From Pedobacter sp. KBW06 (GTDB taxonomy: Bacteria; Bacteroidota; Bacteroidia; Sphingobacteriales; Sphingobacteriaceae): 64,000 nt of DNA. How positions within the stretch are numbered: position 1 is the first letter of the stretch; each line of letters begins with the position of its first letter. The position numbers were made by a program, and so were the translations under genes. Positions 8,042 to 16,049 of the stretch are shown here, one piece after another. The stretch spans positions 810,895-874,894 of the forward strand of contig NZ_QAJL01000002.1 of NCBI RefSeq assembly GCF_003852525.1, in the 5' to 3' direction. The notes below the pieces were generated by a model. It did not search any database and was not told the DNA's origin. It was given only the letters and a program-made list of their open reading frames with translations.

Positions 8042-8923
8042 ATGAACTTCGACCTTACTCCAATTGATATTGTAAACGACATCTCCAAAGCAGATTTTGA
8101 GAAACACTACCTGAATACCCGTCGTCCGTTAATCATTAAAAACATGTCGAAAAACTGGCCTGCATATGGGAAGTGGGACCTGGATTACATGAAAACTGTC
8201 GTTGGTGACAGAACCGTTCCATTATACGATAGTGCGAAAGCAGATCCTTCGAAGCCCATCAATGCTTCTGCTGCGGAGATGAAATTTGCCGACTACATTG
8301 AACTCATCAAAAACACCCCTACAGATTTACGGATTTTCCTTTTCGACCCCATTAAACAGGCACCAGGGCTACTGGACGATTACCGTGCGCCTAAAGAATT
8401 GATGGGAGGTTTTCTGGATAGCTATCCGAATATGTTTTTTGGCGGCAAGGGTTCCGTTACCTTTTTACATTATGACATCGACCTTGCTCATATTTTCCAC
8501 ACCCATTTCAACGGCCGAAAGCATGTCATTTTGTTTGAGAACAAATGGAAAGACCGTTTGTATCAAATTCCTTATGCCACTTATGCTTTAGAAGATTACG
8601 ACGTCGAAAAACCTGACTTTAATAAATTCCCTGCACTGCAAGGGGTTAAGGGAATCGAGGCATTTCTGGAGCATGGAGACACCTTATTTATGCCTACCGG
8701 ATACTGGCATTGGATGAAATACCTGGACGGTTCCTTCTCGATCAGTTTACGGGCCTGGGATAAGTCTTTACTGATAAAAGCGAAAAGCTTATATAACCTC
8801 ACGATCCAGCGGAAATTCGATGATTTTATGAAGGCTAATTTTCGGGAAAAGTACATGACCTGGAAGGAAAGTCTGGCAATTAGAAGGGCAAATAAGGCGC
8901 TTGCGAATCAGAAACCCAGATAA
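8042..8923 (+). CDS. Cupin_8/JmjC-like Fe(II)/2-oxoglutarate dioxygenase family protein (paralog 1)
   Basis: A 293-residue cytoplasmic protein of the cupin-like JmjC family. An HxD pair (H143, D145, in FLHYDIDLAH) and a distal histidine (H223, in MPTGYWHWM) make the expected 2-His-1-carboxylate iron site. The N-terminal RRPLIIKNMSKNWPA and HGDTLFMPTG are also typical. Family members hydroxylate proteins or small molecules with 2-oxoglutarate and O2; the substrate here is unknown. The next gene is a close paralog of the same length with the iron ligands at the same residue numbers, so the pair arose by tandem duplication. Confidence 0.87.
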   Translation: MNFDLTPIDIVNDISKADFEKHYLNTRRPLIIKNMSKNWPAYGKWDLDYMKTVVGDRTVPLYDSAKADPSKPINASAAEMKFADYIELIKNTPTDLRIFLFDPIKQAPGLLDDYRAPKELMGGFLDSYPNMFFGGKGSVTFLHYDIDLAHIFHTHFNGRKHVILFENKWKDRLYQIPYATYALEDYDVEKPDFNKFPALQGVKGIEAFLEHGDTLFMPTGYWHWMKYLDGSFSISLRAWDKSLLIKAKSLYNLTIQRKFDDFMKANFREKYMTWKESLAIRRANKALANQKPR

Positions 8924-9021
8924 ACAGAGCATTCAGCGTCCCGAATTGGTAAAAAATAATTAATCCTGGATGAACAAGTTTAAATTTTAATTTACACTTT
9001 TGTTCTTTAACCTTGATAATT

Positions 9022-9903
9022 ATGAGCTTTATACTGAAGCCGGTAGATACCGTTGAAAATATTAGTCCTGAGGATTTCAAAAAGAATTATTTAGATCCCA
9101 GACGTCCTTTAATCATTAAGGGGCTGACTAAATCCTGGCCTGCCAGAGAGAAATGGACGACTGATTATTTAAAACAAATTGGCGGCGACATCAATGTGAG
9201 CCTGATGGACAATTCAAAAGCTGATCCATCAAAGCCGATCAACTCCTCCGTTGCCACGATGCGTTTTGGTGATTACCTGGACCTGATCAAAAGAGAGCCT
9301 ACGGAACTGCGTATATTTTTCTTCAACCTGTTCAAACATGTTCCTGATTTGATTAAGGACATCACCTTACCTAAAGACCTGATGGGCGGCTTTATTGAAA
9401 GCATGCCAGCCATGTTCTTTGGAGGATCGAATTCTGTTACCTTTTTACACTACGACATAGATTTACCTCATCTTTTCCACACCCATTTTGGAGGAAGAAA
9501 ACACATCATCCTTTTCGACAACAAATGGAAGAAAAGATTGTATTGTATTCCAAATGCAACTTATGCCCTGGAGGATTATGATGTAGCAAACCCTGATTTC
9601 GAAAAATTCCCGGCTTTAAAGGGCGTTGAAGGATACGAAGTATTCCTGGAACATGGGGATACCCTGTTCATGCCTACGGGTATGTGGCACTGGATGAAAT
9701 ACCTTGATGGTTCTTTCTCGCTAAGTTTAAGGGCATGGGATGCTTCTATCACCAGGAAAGCACAAAGTGTATTTAACCTTGCTGTAAAAGGAGGTCTGGA
9801 CAGTGTATTGAAAATGGCTTTTAAAGCCCCTTATGCAAAATATAGAGAGCGCTTAGCGATAAAAAGGGCAGAGAGAGCCCTGGCAAACGGCTCTCCCAAA
9901 TAA
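9022..9903 (+). CDS. Cupin_8/JmjC-like Fe(II)/2-oxoglutarate dioxygenase family protein (paralog 2)
   Basis: I start it at the ATG at 9022 (MSFILKPVDTVENIS); an upstream TTG at 9013 is possible but unlikely. That gives 293 residues, as in paralog 1, with the iron site at H143, D145 (FLHYDIDLPH) and H223 (GMWHWM). Conservation is highest around the active site and lower in the C-terminal 50 residues and at residues 105-125, where substrate specificity may differ. It lies 98 bp downstream of paralog 1 on the same strand. Confidence 0.87.
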   Translation: MSFILKPVDTVENISPEDFKKNYLDPRRPLIIKGLTKSWPAREKWTTDYLKQIGGDINVSLMDNSKADPSKPINSSVATMRFGDYLDLIKREPTELRIFFFNLFKHVPDLIKDITLPKDLMGGFIESMPAMFFGGSNSVTFLHYDIDLPHLFHTHFGGRKHIILFDNKWKKRLYCIPNATYALEDYDVANPDFEKFPALKGVEGYEVFLEHGDTLFMPTGMWHWMKYLDGSFSLSLRAWDASITRKAQSVFNLAVKGGLDSVLKMAFKAPYAKYRERLAIKRAERALANGSPK

Positions 9904-9904
9904 G

Positions 9905-10330
9905 TTAACTGCTGTGGTCGGATACCACCAGCCATCGTCCTTTGACTTTTCTCAGGATTAAGGTAAAGTATCCCTGCGGTTCGTCTTTTGCTCTTTTCAG
10001 ATGCCAGCCACCCAATACGGATGCAGCATCTTTTGATAAGAGTTCTACTTTCTTGATATTAAAGGTCAGGGTACCCATTGCACTTTTGTCGGGGTACCCT
10101 TTCTTATAATTGTCCAGCGTTTGCTGCCATCCATAAGTGGGCCCGTTCTTTCCTACAAAAAGCAAGCTGTCATTTTTCCAGTAGCCTTCCATGAATTTTT
10201 CCAGGTTTCCCTCATTCCAGGCAAGGCGTTGTTTCTCTAATACGCCGAGTATTGCTTTCTGATCTGCACTTTGTTGGGCCTTTCCGCTAAGACCAAATCC
10301 TATAAACAGGATTAAAATTAATTTCTTCAT
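9905..10330 (-). CDS. NTF2-like (DUF4440-type) small exported protein
   Basis: I use the ATG at 10330, which gives a signal peptide (MKKLILILFIGFGLSGKAQ) and 141 residues; the longer frame to 10366 adds a non-signal extension. The body fits the nuclear-transport-factor-2-like cone fold: an N-terminal helix (ILGVLEKQRLAWNEGNLEKFMEGYW) and C-terminal beta strands (GYFTLILRKVKGRWLVVSDHSS). Usual annotations are DUF4440 or SnoaL-like. Function is unknown. Its stop lies 1 nt from that of the cupin gene, convergently. Confidence 0.78.
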   Translation of the reverse strand: MKKLILILFIGFGLSGKAQQSADQKAILGVLEKQRLAWNEGNLEKFMEGYWKNDSLLFVGKNGPTYGWQQTLDNYKKGYPDKSAMGTLTFNIKKVELLSKDAASVLGGWHLKRAKDEPQGYFTLILRKVKGRWLVVSDHSS

Positions 10331-10411
10331 ATTGATTGATCTGGTTTCAAATGGTAATAAGCGCATTTTATTGCCTGGATTTTCCTCCGGAAGCCACTAA
10401 AAATGTGCTGG

Positions 10412-10442
10412 TTGCCAAGCTAAATATAGGAAGGTATTTTTA
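10412..10442 (+). promoter_or_regulatory. Candidate promoter of the vWA/AAA+ operon
   Basis: TTG at 10412-10414, then 20 nt, then TATTTTTA at 10435-10442 (seven of eight positions of TAnnTTTG, last base A). It leaves a leader of roughly 60 nt before the ATG at 10507. Consensus match only. Confidence 0.45.
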
Positions 10443-10506
10443 CAACTGGATAACATTACTAATACCTCAAACTTTTACCTTCGATATTCCGTTTATATAT
10501 AAACAC

Positions 10507-11604
10507 ATGAGAGGTTTCCATTTTTCTAATTTTCAACCAGATGACTTGCCAAAAGGCGGTTTTGATGAATTGCTGAAGCTATTCACCCAACTGCTCAATT
10601 ATACTGCCGGTGATGCGGGAGAAACCCTGTCATGGATGAATGAATTGGACAAGCAATACAAATTCACGAACAACGATTATGGGATGGGCGATTTTATTGA
10701 GGACCTAAAAGATAAAGGCTACCTCAAAGAAAATCCTGCCAATGGCGATATGAGCATCACCGCCAAGACAGAACAAACCATCCGGCAGTCTGCATTGGAA
10801 GAAATCTTTGGCAAGCTCAAGAAGGCTGGAAAAGGAAATCACAACAGCAATATCTCCGGTATCGGAGAAGAGAAGAATGCCGACAGAAGGGAATATACTT
10901 TTGGAGACAGTCTGGACCAGATCGATATGACCGCCTCTATCCACAATGCACAGATCAACCATGGCATAGGAAACTTCACCCTTACCGAAAGAGACCTGGA
11001 AGTAGAAGAAAAGGATTATAAAACCCTCACCTCTACTGTGCTGATGATTGACATCTCCCACTCTATGATCCTGTATGGAGAAGACCGGATAACCCCTGCT
11101 AAAAAGGTGGCAATGGCCCTTGCAGAACTGATCAAAACCCGTTATCCGAAAGATACACTGGACATTGTGGTTTTTGGAAATGATGCCTGGCCAATTACCG
11201 TAAAAGACCTGCCCTATTTACAGGTAGGCCCTTACCATACCAATACCTTTGCCGGGCTCGAACTGGCAGCGGACCTGTTGCGCCGCCGGAAAACACATAA
11301 TAAGCAGATCTTTATGATCACCGACGGCAAGCCCACCTGCCTGAAGGAAAACGGACGCTATTATAAAAACAGTATGGGGCTCGACCGGAAGGTGATCAAT
11401 AAAACATTGAACATGGCAGCACAATGTAAGCGCCTGAACATCCCCATCACCACTTTTATGATTGCACAAGATCCTTATCTTCAGCAATTCGTCCGGGAGT
11501 TTACACAGATTAACGGCGGAAGGGCCTTCTACAGCTCCCTAACAGGCCTTGGAGAGTATATTTTTGAAGATTACATTAAGAACAGAAGAAAAACAGTTCG
11601 ATAG
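10507..11604 (+). CDS. von Willebrand factor A domain protein (paired with MoxR/chelatase-like ATPase)
   Basis: I choose the ATG at 10507 (MRGFHFSNFQPDD), giving 365 residues; the frame is open further up to 10336 but that stretch holds the promoter. The C-terminal half is a vWA domain with a full MIDAS metal site: DISHS (D182, S184, S186), a conserved Thr (TNTFAGLELA) and ITDGKPT. The N-terminal half is helical and unassigned. Family knowledge: vWA proteins beside MoxR-type ATPases act in metal insertion or assembly of partner proteins. It precedes the AAA+ gene by 24 nt, so the two are probably one chaperone-like unit; client unknown. Confidence 0.88.
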   Translation: MRGFHFSNFQPDDLPKGGFDELLKLFTQLLNYTAGDAGETLSWMNELDKQYKFTNNDYGMGDFIEDLKDKGYLKENPANGDMSITAKTEQTIRQSALEEIFGKLKKAGKGNHNSNISGIGEEKNADRREYTFGDSLDQIDMTASIHNAQINHGIGNFTLTERDLEVEEKDYKTLTSTVLMIDISHSMILYGEDRITPAKKVAMALAELIKTRYPKDTLDIVVFGNDAWPITVKDLPYLQVGPYHTNTFAGLELAADLLRRRKTHNKQIFMITDGKPTCLKENGRYYKNSMGLDRKVINKTLNMAAQCKRLNIPITTFMIAQDPYLQQFVREFTQINGGRAFYSSLTGLGEYIFEDYIKNRRKTVR

Positions 11605-11628
11605 AACAGCTCAACACGACGATACAAC

Positions 11629-13125
11629 ATGGATCACATCACTATAAAAACACTCGGACAGCTCAAAGCTTCCAACTATAAATCACTGGCTGTAAAGGAC
11701 GAACTCCGTAAAAATCTGATCGCCCAGCTTCAAAGTAATGAAGCCGGTTTTGAAGGCATCTTAGGATACGATGAAACCGTTATTCCTGAACTTCAAACTG
11801 CCATCCTTTCCAGACATAACATTTTACTGCTTGGGTTAAGGGGACAGGCAAAAACACGGATTGCCCGTTTGATGGTCAACCTTCTGGACGAATACATTCC
11901 TTATGTTGCGGGAAGCGAAATCTTTGATGATCCATTGAATCCGATTTCCTGGTATGCAAAACATGAAATTTTAATCCATGGCGACGAGACCCCGATCAGC
12001 TGGCAACACCGCAGCGAACGCTATACAGAGAAACTGGCCACACCTGATGTCACCGTTGCCGATTTAATTGGCGACGTAGATCCAATTAAGGCAGCCACAC
12101 TGAAATTAACATATAATGATGAAAGGGTAATTCACTTCGGACTAATCCCGAGGGCACACCGCAGCATCTTCGTGATCAATGAACTTCCCGATCTGCAGGC
12201 ACGCATCCAGGTTGCCCTGTTCAATATGCTTCAGGAAAAAGACATTCAGATCAGAGGGTTTAAACTTCGCCTGCCATTGGATGTGCAATTTGTATTTACC
12301 GCAAATCCTGAGGATTATACCAACAGGGGATCCATTGTCACGCCATTAAAAGACAGGATAGAAAGTCAGATTCTGACCCATTATCCTAAAACAATTGCCA
12401 TTTCGAGAAAGATCACTTTCCAGGAAGCAAAAATCAGTGAAGAACAAAAAGCAACGATCGAATCCGATGGATTAGTCAAAGACCTGGTAGAACAAGTGGC
12501 ATTTGAAGCCCGTCAAAGTGAATTCATAGATCAAAAGTCCGGAGTTTCCGCAAGGTTAACGATCTCGGCCTATGAAAACCTGATCAGTTCGGCAGAAAGA
12601 AGAATGCTGGTCAACAGGGAGAAAAACACTTTTGTAAGGCTCTCAGACCTGGTAGGTATCGTTCCGGCAATTACCGGTAAGATTGAACTGGTTTATGAGG
12701 GAGAACTGGAAGGTCCGGCAAAAGTTGCCCATACCTTAATCGGAAAAGCGATCAAGTCGTTATTTAACCGTTATTTTCCAGATCCGGAGAAAGCCAAAAA
12801 GAGCAAAACGGCAAATCCATACCTAAGTGTTACGGAATGGTTTACAGAAGGAAACACGCTGGACCTTTCTGACCGCCTGACTTTAGCTGCTTATAAGAAA
12901 GAACTGATGCAGGTGGAAGGTCTGAATGATTTGGTAAAAAAGTTTCACCCTAAACTAAGTGCAAACCAGACTTTATTGATGATGGAGTTTGTACTCCATG
13001 GACTGGCAGAATATTCGCAGTTAAACAAGAAATATCTGGAAAGTGGTTTCGGTTTCTCAGATATGTTCGATAGCCTGTTCAGTACCGGACCGGATGAAGA
13101 AGAAGATGACCTTGATTTCAGATAG
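11629..13125 (+). CDS. AAA+ ATPase of the MoxR/magnesium-chelatase type
   Basis: A 498-residue cytoplasmic ATPase. Walker A is GLRGQAKT (residues 69-76); the Walker B strand reads FVINELPDL, followed by the helix ARIQVALFNMLQEKDIQIRG; sensor 1 lies in FVFTANPEDYTNRG with a following PLKDRIESQI. This layout matches BchI/MoxR ATPases, which pair with vWA proteins such as the one just upstream. Bacteroidota copies are often labelled magnesium chelatase or sigma-54 interacting, but I see no chlorophyll genes and no sigma-54 GAFTGA motif. An acidic tail (DEEEDDLDF) ends the protein. Confidence 0.88.
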   Translation: MDHITIKTLGQLKASNYKSLAVKDELRKNLIAQLQSNEAGFEGILGYDETVIPELQTAILSRHNILLLGLRGQAKTRIARLMVNLLDEYIPYVAGSEIFDDPLNPISWYAKHEILIHGDETPISWQHRSERYTEKLATPDVTVADLIGDVDPIKAATLKLTYNDERVIHFGLIPRAHRSIFVINELPDLQARIQVALFNMLQEKDIQIRGFKLRLPLDVQFVFTANPEDYTNRGSIVTPLKDRIESQILTHYPKTIAISRKITFQEAKISEEQKATIESDGLVKDLVEQVAFEARQSEFIDQKSGVSARLTISAYENLISSAERRMLVNREKNTFVRLSDLVGIVPAITGKIELVYEGELEGPAKVAHTLIGKAIKSLFNRYFPDPEKAKKSKTANPYLSVTEWFTEGNTLDLSDRLTLAAYKKELMQVEGLNDLVKKFHPKLSANQTLLMMEFVLHGLAEYSQLNKKYLESGFGFSDMFDSLFSTGPDEEEDDLDFR

Positions 13126-13178
13126 AAAGCGGGAAATCCCGGAAATAATTTAATAATAACCTTTCATAACACCTCCGA

Positions 13179-14459
13179 ATGGGCCGATTACCCGTATTTA
13201 TATTTTTATCTGTTTTACTGCTGGCATTTGACTACTATTGCTACCGTGCCATTCTGAGTGTATTCAAGAACTGGAAGCCTCAAACAAGAAAGTTGTTTAC
13301 CATCATCTGGTGGGGCTATACCACTTTGCTGGTGATCGGTGTGTTTACCTCTTTCTATGCCAATCTGTTCCTAAGTATGAAATCAGTGATCCTGGTGGCT
13401 TACTTCTTAACGGTTGCCTGTAAGTTGGTCATGCTTCCATTCTTAATCGTCGACGACCTGAGAAGGTTTATCATTAAACTTTCCAGATCAGTAAGAAAAA
13501 CTTCACCGGCCCCCTTAGCAGATCCGACTTTACCGGAAACCATTGCGCAGCCCTTGCCTGGCGAACCGATCAGTCGTTCTTCATTCCTGGTCAAAGCAGG
13601 ACTGATTACTGCCGCTATCCCCCTTACTTCTTTAACCTGGGGCATTGCAAAGGGCGCATACGACTATAAAGTAAAACGCCGGACGCTGATCCTCCCTAAC
13701 TTACCGGCATCCTTTGAAGGGATGAAGCTGGGCCAAATCTCGGATATCCATTCGGGAAGTTTTTATAATCCAAGAGCGGTTCTTGGTGGTGTGGAAATGC
13801 TGCTTGCCGAAAAACCGGATCTGATCTTCTTTACGGGAGATATTGTGAACGATATGGCCACAGAAATGCGGAACTATCAGGATATTTTCAGCAAAGTAAA
13901 AGCTCCGCTGGGCGTCTACTCGGTTTTAGGAAATCATGATTATGGAGAATATCATTTTGGTAAAGCGCCATCCGCGGCTAAAACAAAAAACCTACAGGAT
14001 GTCATCAAAACGCATCAATTAATGGGCTGGGACCTGCTGATGAATGAGCACCGCAGATTAAAAATCAATGGGGAGGAAATCGGAATCCTGGGTATTGAAA
14101 ACTGGGGAACCGGACGTTTTCCAAAATATGGAAGAATGGACCTGGCCACTAAAGATACAGATGACCTTCCTGTAAAACTACTACTCTCTCACGACCCTTC
14201 GCACTGGAGGGCTGAAGTCCTTCCCAAGTATCCACAGATAGACGCGATGTTTAGCGGACATACCCATGGGATGCAATTTGGTGTAAGAACGGAAGATTTT
14301 CAATGGAGCCCGGTACAATACATTTATAAAGAATGGGCTGGCTTATATCAGGAAAAAAATCAGCAACTTTATGTAAATGTGGGATATGGCTTTCTCGGCT
14401 ATCCGGGAAGAGTTGGAATTTTACCTGAAATAACGATATTTGAATTGAAACGCGCTTAG
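13179..14459 (+). CDS. Membrane-anchored calcineurin-like metallophosphoesterase
   Basis: A 426-residue protein with three or four N-terminal membrane segments (residues about 3-125), a linker, a further hydrophobic stretch (SSFLVKAGLITAAIPLTSL) and then a metallophosphoesterase domain from about residue 180. All five metal motifs are present: ISDIHSG, FTGDIVND, VLGNHDYG, LLLSHDP and FSGHTHG. The plan resembles YaeI/YkuE-type phosphoesterases, some of which act on lipid substrates such as UDP-diacylglucosamine; the substrate here is not known. It follows the ATPase gene by 53 bp and may share its transcript. Confidence 0.9.
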   Translation: MGRLPVFIFLSVLLLAFDYYCYRAILSVFKNWKPQTRKLFTIIWWGYTTLLVIGVFTSFYANLFLSMKSVILVAYFLTVACKLVMLPFLIVDDLRRFIIKLSRSVRKTSPAPLADPTLPETIAQPLPGEPISRSSFLVKAGLITAAIPLTSLTWGIAKGAYDYKVKRRTLILPNLPASFEGMKLGQISDIHSGSFYNPRAVLGGVEMLLAEKPDLIFFTGDIVNDMATEMRNYQDIFSKVKAPLGVYSVLGNHDYGEYHFGKAPSAAKTKNLQDVIKTHQLMGWDLLMNEHRRLKINGEEIGILGIENWGTGRFPKYGRMDLATKDTDDLPVKLLLSHDPSHWRAEVLPKYPQIDAMFSGHTHGMQFGVRTEDFQWSPVQYIYKEWAGLYQEKNQQLYVNVGYGFLGYPGRVGILPEITIFELKRA

Positions 14460-14476
14460 CTAATCTTTCCCCGGAC

Positions 14477-15358
14477 ATGGTAAAAAGAGTACTATTTTCC
14501 AGCCTTGATTTTCTACTATTCAGCAATTTATTCATTGCAATCTGTGCAGTTGCCCAGGGGCTGCTCACCTACCATTTATTACAGGTACCACCGAACAAGA
14601 ACATTCTTGCAATCTTATTTTTTGGGACATTAGCCCTTTATAATTTCAGTATGCTCATGTCTCACCCTAAAGATCCGGGCAATTCTCCTTATATCAGGGT
14701 GCGCTGGATCTTTTCGCATCACCGGCTGATCATTTCCATCACACTGATCTCGGCGCTTTGCCTCATCCCCCTGGGATTATTATATCTGAGTATAGAAGGG
14801 AAGTTGTTAATGCTCTTTACAGGGGCAATGGCCGTTAGCTATAGCATCCCTTTCCTGAGTTTAAATCATCAAAAAATCGGATTAAGGAATATACCGGGGA
14901 TCAAACTCTTCCTGGTTGCCATCGTATGGGCCATCAGTTGCGTTTTATTACCTATAGTGGAAGTAGAACACAGTTACCCGGTCAACATCTCCACAGGCGA
15001 GACTTTATTACTTGTAGGCCAGCGCTTTTTATTCATCGCAGCAATCACGATTCCTTTTGATATCCGGGACCTCTTTCAGGACAAGATATATGAGCTGAAA
15101 ATGATCCCGGTAATGTTTGGCGAAAGGAAAGCCTATATTTTCTGTCAGTTTTTACTTTTAGGCTACCTCATTCTATTGTTGCTGTTCAGTCAGACAGTCA
15201 ATCTGGATGTCATCGCCTTAACCATCACCATCCTGCTAACAGGATGGCTCATATTTAAGTCCGGAGTCCAAAAGAATGAATATTACTATTTCTTCTTCTT
15301 AGATGGCATCATGATCCTGCAATACCTGCTTGTATTATTGGTAAGCATTAGATTTTAA
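14477..15358 (+). CDS. UbiA-like polytopic membrane protein with degenerate first Asp motif
   Basis: A 293-residue protein with about eight or nine hydrophobic segments. IPFDIRDLFQDK (residues about 197-208) corresponds to the second Asp-rich motif (DxRDxxxDK) of UbiA-type prenyltransferases, and the nearby GLRNIPGIKLFLVAIVWA fits the family. At the first-motif position only LYNFSMLMSH is seen, without the NDxxDxxxD aspartates that bind Mg-diphosphate. So prenyl transfer is doubtful; it could be a diverged or non-catalytic member. It is 17 nt after the metallophosphoesterase and converges on the response regulator gene with a 4-nt overlap. Confidence 0.7.
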   Translation: MVKRVLFSSLDFLLFSNLFIAICAVAQGLLTYHLLQVPPNKNILAILFFGTLALYNFSMLMSHPKDPGNSPYIRVRWIFSHHRLIISITLISALCLIPLGLLYLSIEGKLLMLFTGAMAVSYSIPFLSLNHQKIGLRNIPGIKLFLVAIVWAISCVLLPIVEVEHSYPVNISTGETLLLVGQRFLFIAAITIPFDIRDLFQDKIYELKMIPVMFGERKAYIFCQFLLLGYLILLLLFSQTVNLDVIALTITILLTGWLIFKSGVQKNEYYYFFFLDGIMILQYLLVLLVSIRF

Positions 15359-16044
15359 GCAGGATTAAAGCGGTATCCAACCCCTCTAACCGTTTGCAAT
15401 AGCTGAGGATTATCCGGATTAAGTTCGATCTTCTTACGAAGTCGTACAATGTGCATGTCCAGTGTTCTGGTATTTACATCTGAATTATATCCCCATACTT
15501 CCAGCATCAAAGCATCTCTGTTGATCACTTTATTAGGATTTCTTAGAAAATAAAGCAAGATCCTGTTTTCCAGAATGGTCAATTCAATTTTCTTTTCATT
15601 CCTGAACAGGGTATGGATGTTGGGATGATGTTCCATATTGCCAAAACGGTGAATCTCTGAGCGGTCGTTGTTTAGCAGGAACTTCACTTTATTCTCCAGC
15701 ATCGCTACCAGTACATCCATATTGAAGGGCTTGGTTACATAGTCGGATACACCAAAGTTATAGGCATCAATCTTATCGATGTCCTGCGCTTTTGCAGTCA
15801 TCATGATGATCAGGTTTTCAAATCCCTGTTTTCTCACTTCTTCGCAGACTTCTGAACCTTGTTTACCAGGTAGCATCCAATCGAGCAATACGATATCCGG
15901 TTTTTCACTTAGGATCATTTTTTCCGCAGCATCTCCATCTCCGGCTTCAATGATCTCGTATCCTTCTGCTTTTAAGCGATGTACTACTAGAAACCTTAAG
16001 TTCTCATCGTCTTCAACTATTAATATTTTAATTTCCTTAGACAT
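15355..16044 (-). CDS. Response regulator, OmpR/PhoB family
   Basis: A 229-residue transcription factor. The receiver domain (residues 1-120) has the acidic pair in LIVEDDE, phospho-acceptor D55 in VLLDWMLPG, and MTAKAQ and VTKPF. The C-terminal winged helix (about 130-229) shows the OmpR-family signature ending in DMHIVRLRKKIE and LQTVRGVGYRF. It follows the histidine kinase by 5 nt and the two plainly form a two-component system. The upstream S9-like lipoprotein is in the same run of genes, so it may feed this system. The target genes cannot be read from the window. Confidence 0.95.
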   Translation of the reverse strand: MSKEIKILIVEDDENLRFLVVHRLKAEGYEIIEAGDGDAAEKMILSEKPDIVLLDWMLPGKQGSEVCEEVRKQGFENLIIMMTAKAQDIDKIDAYNFGVSDYVTKPFNMDVLVAMLENKVKFLLNNDRSEIHRFGNMEHHPNIHTLFRNEKKIELTILENRILLYFLRNPNKVINRDALMLEVWGYNSDVNTRTLDMHIVRLRKKIELNPDNPQLLQTVRGVGYRFNPA

Positions 16045-16049
16045 ACTTT

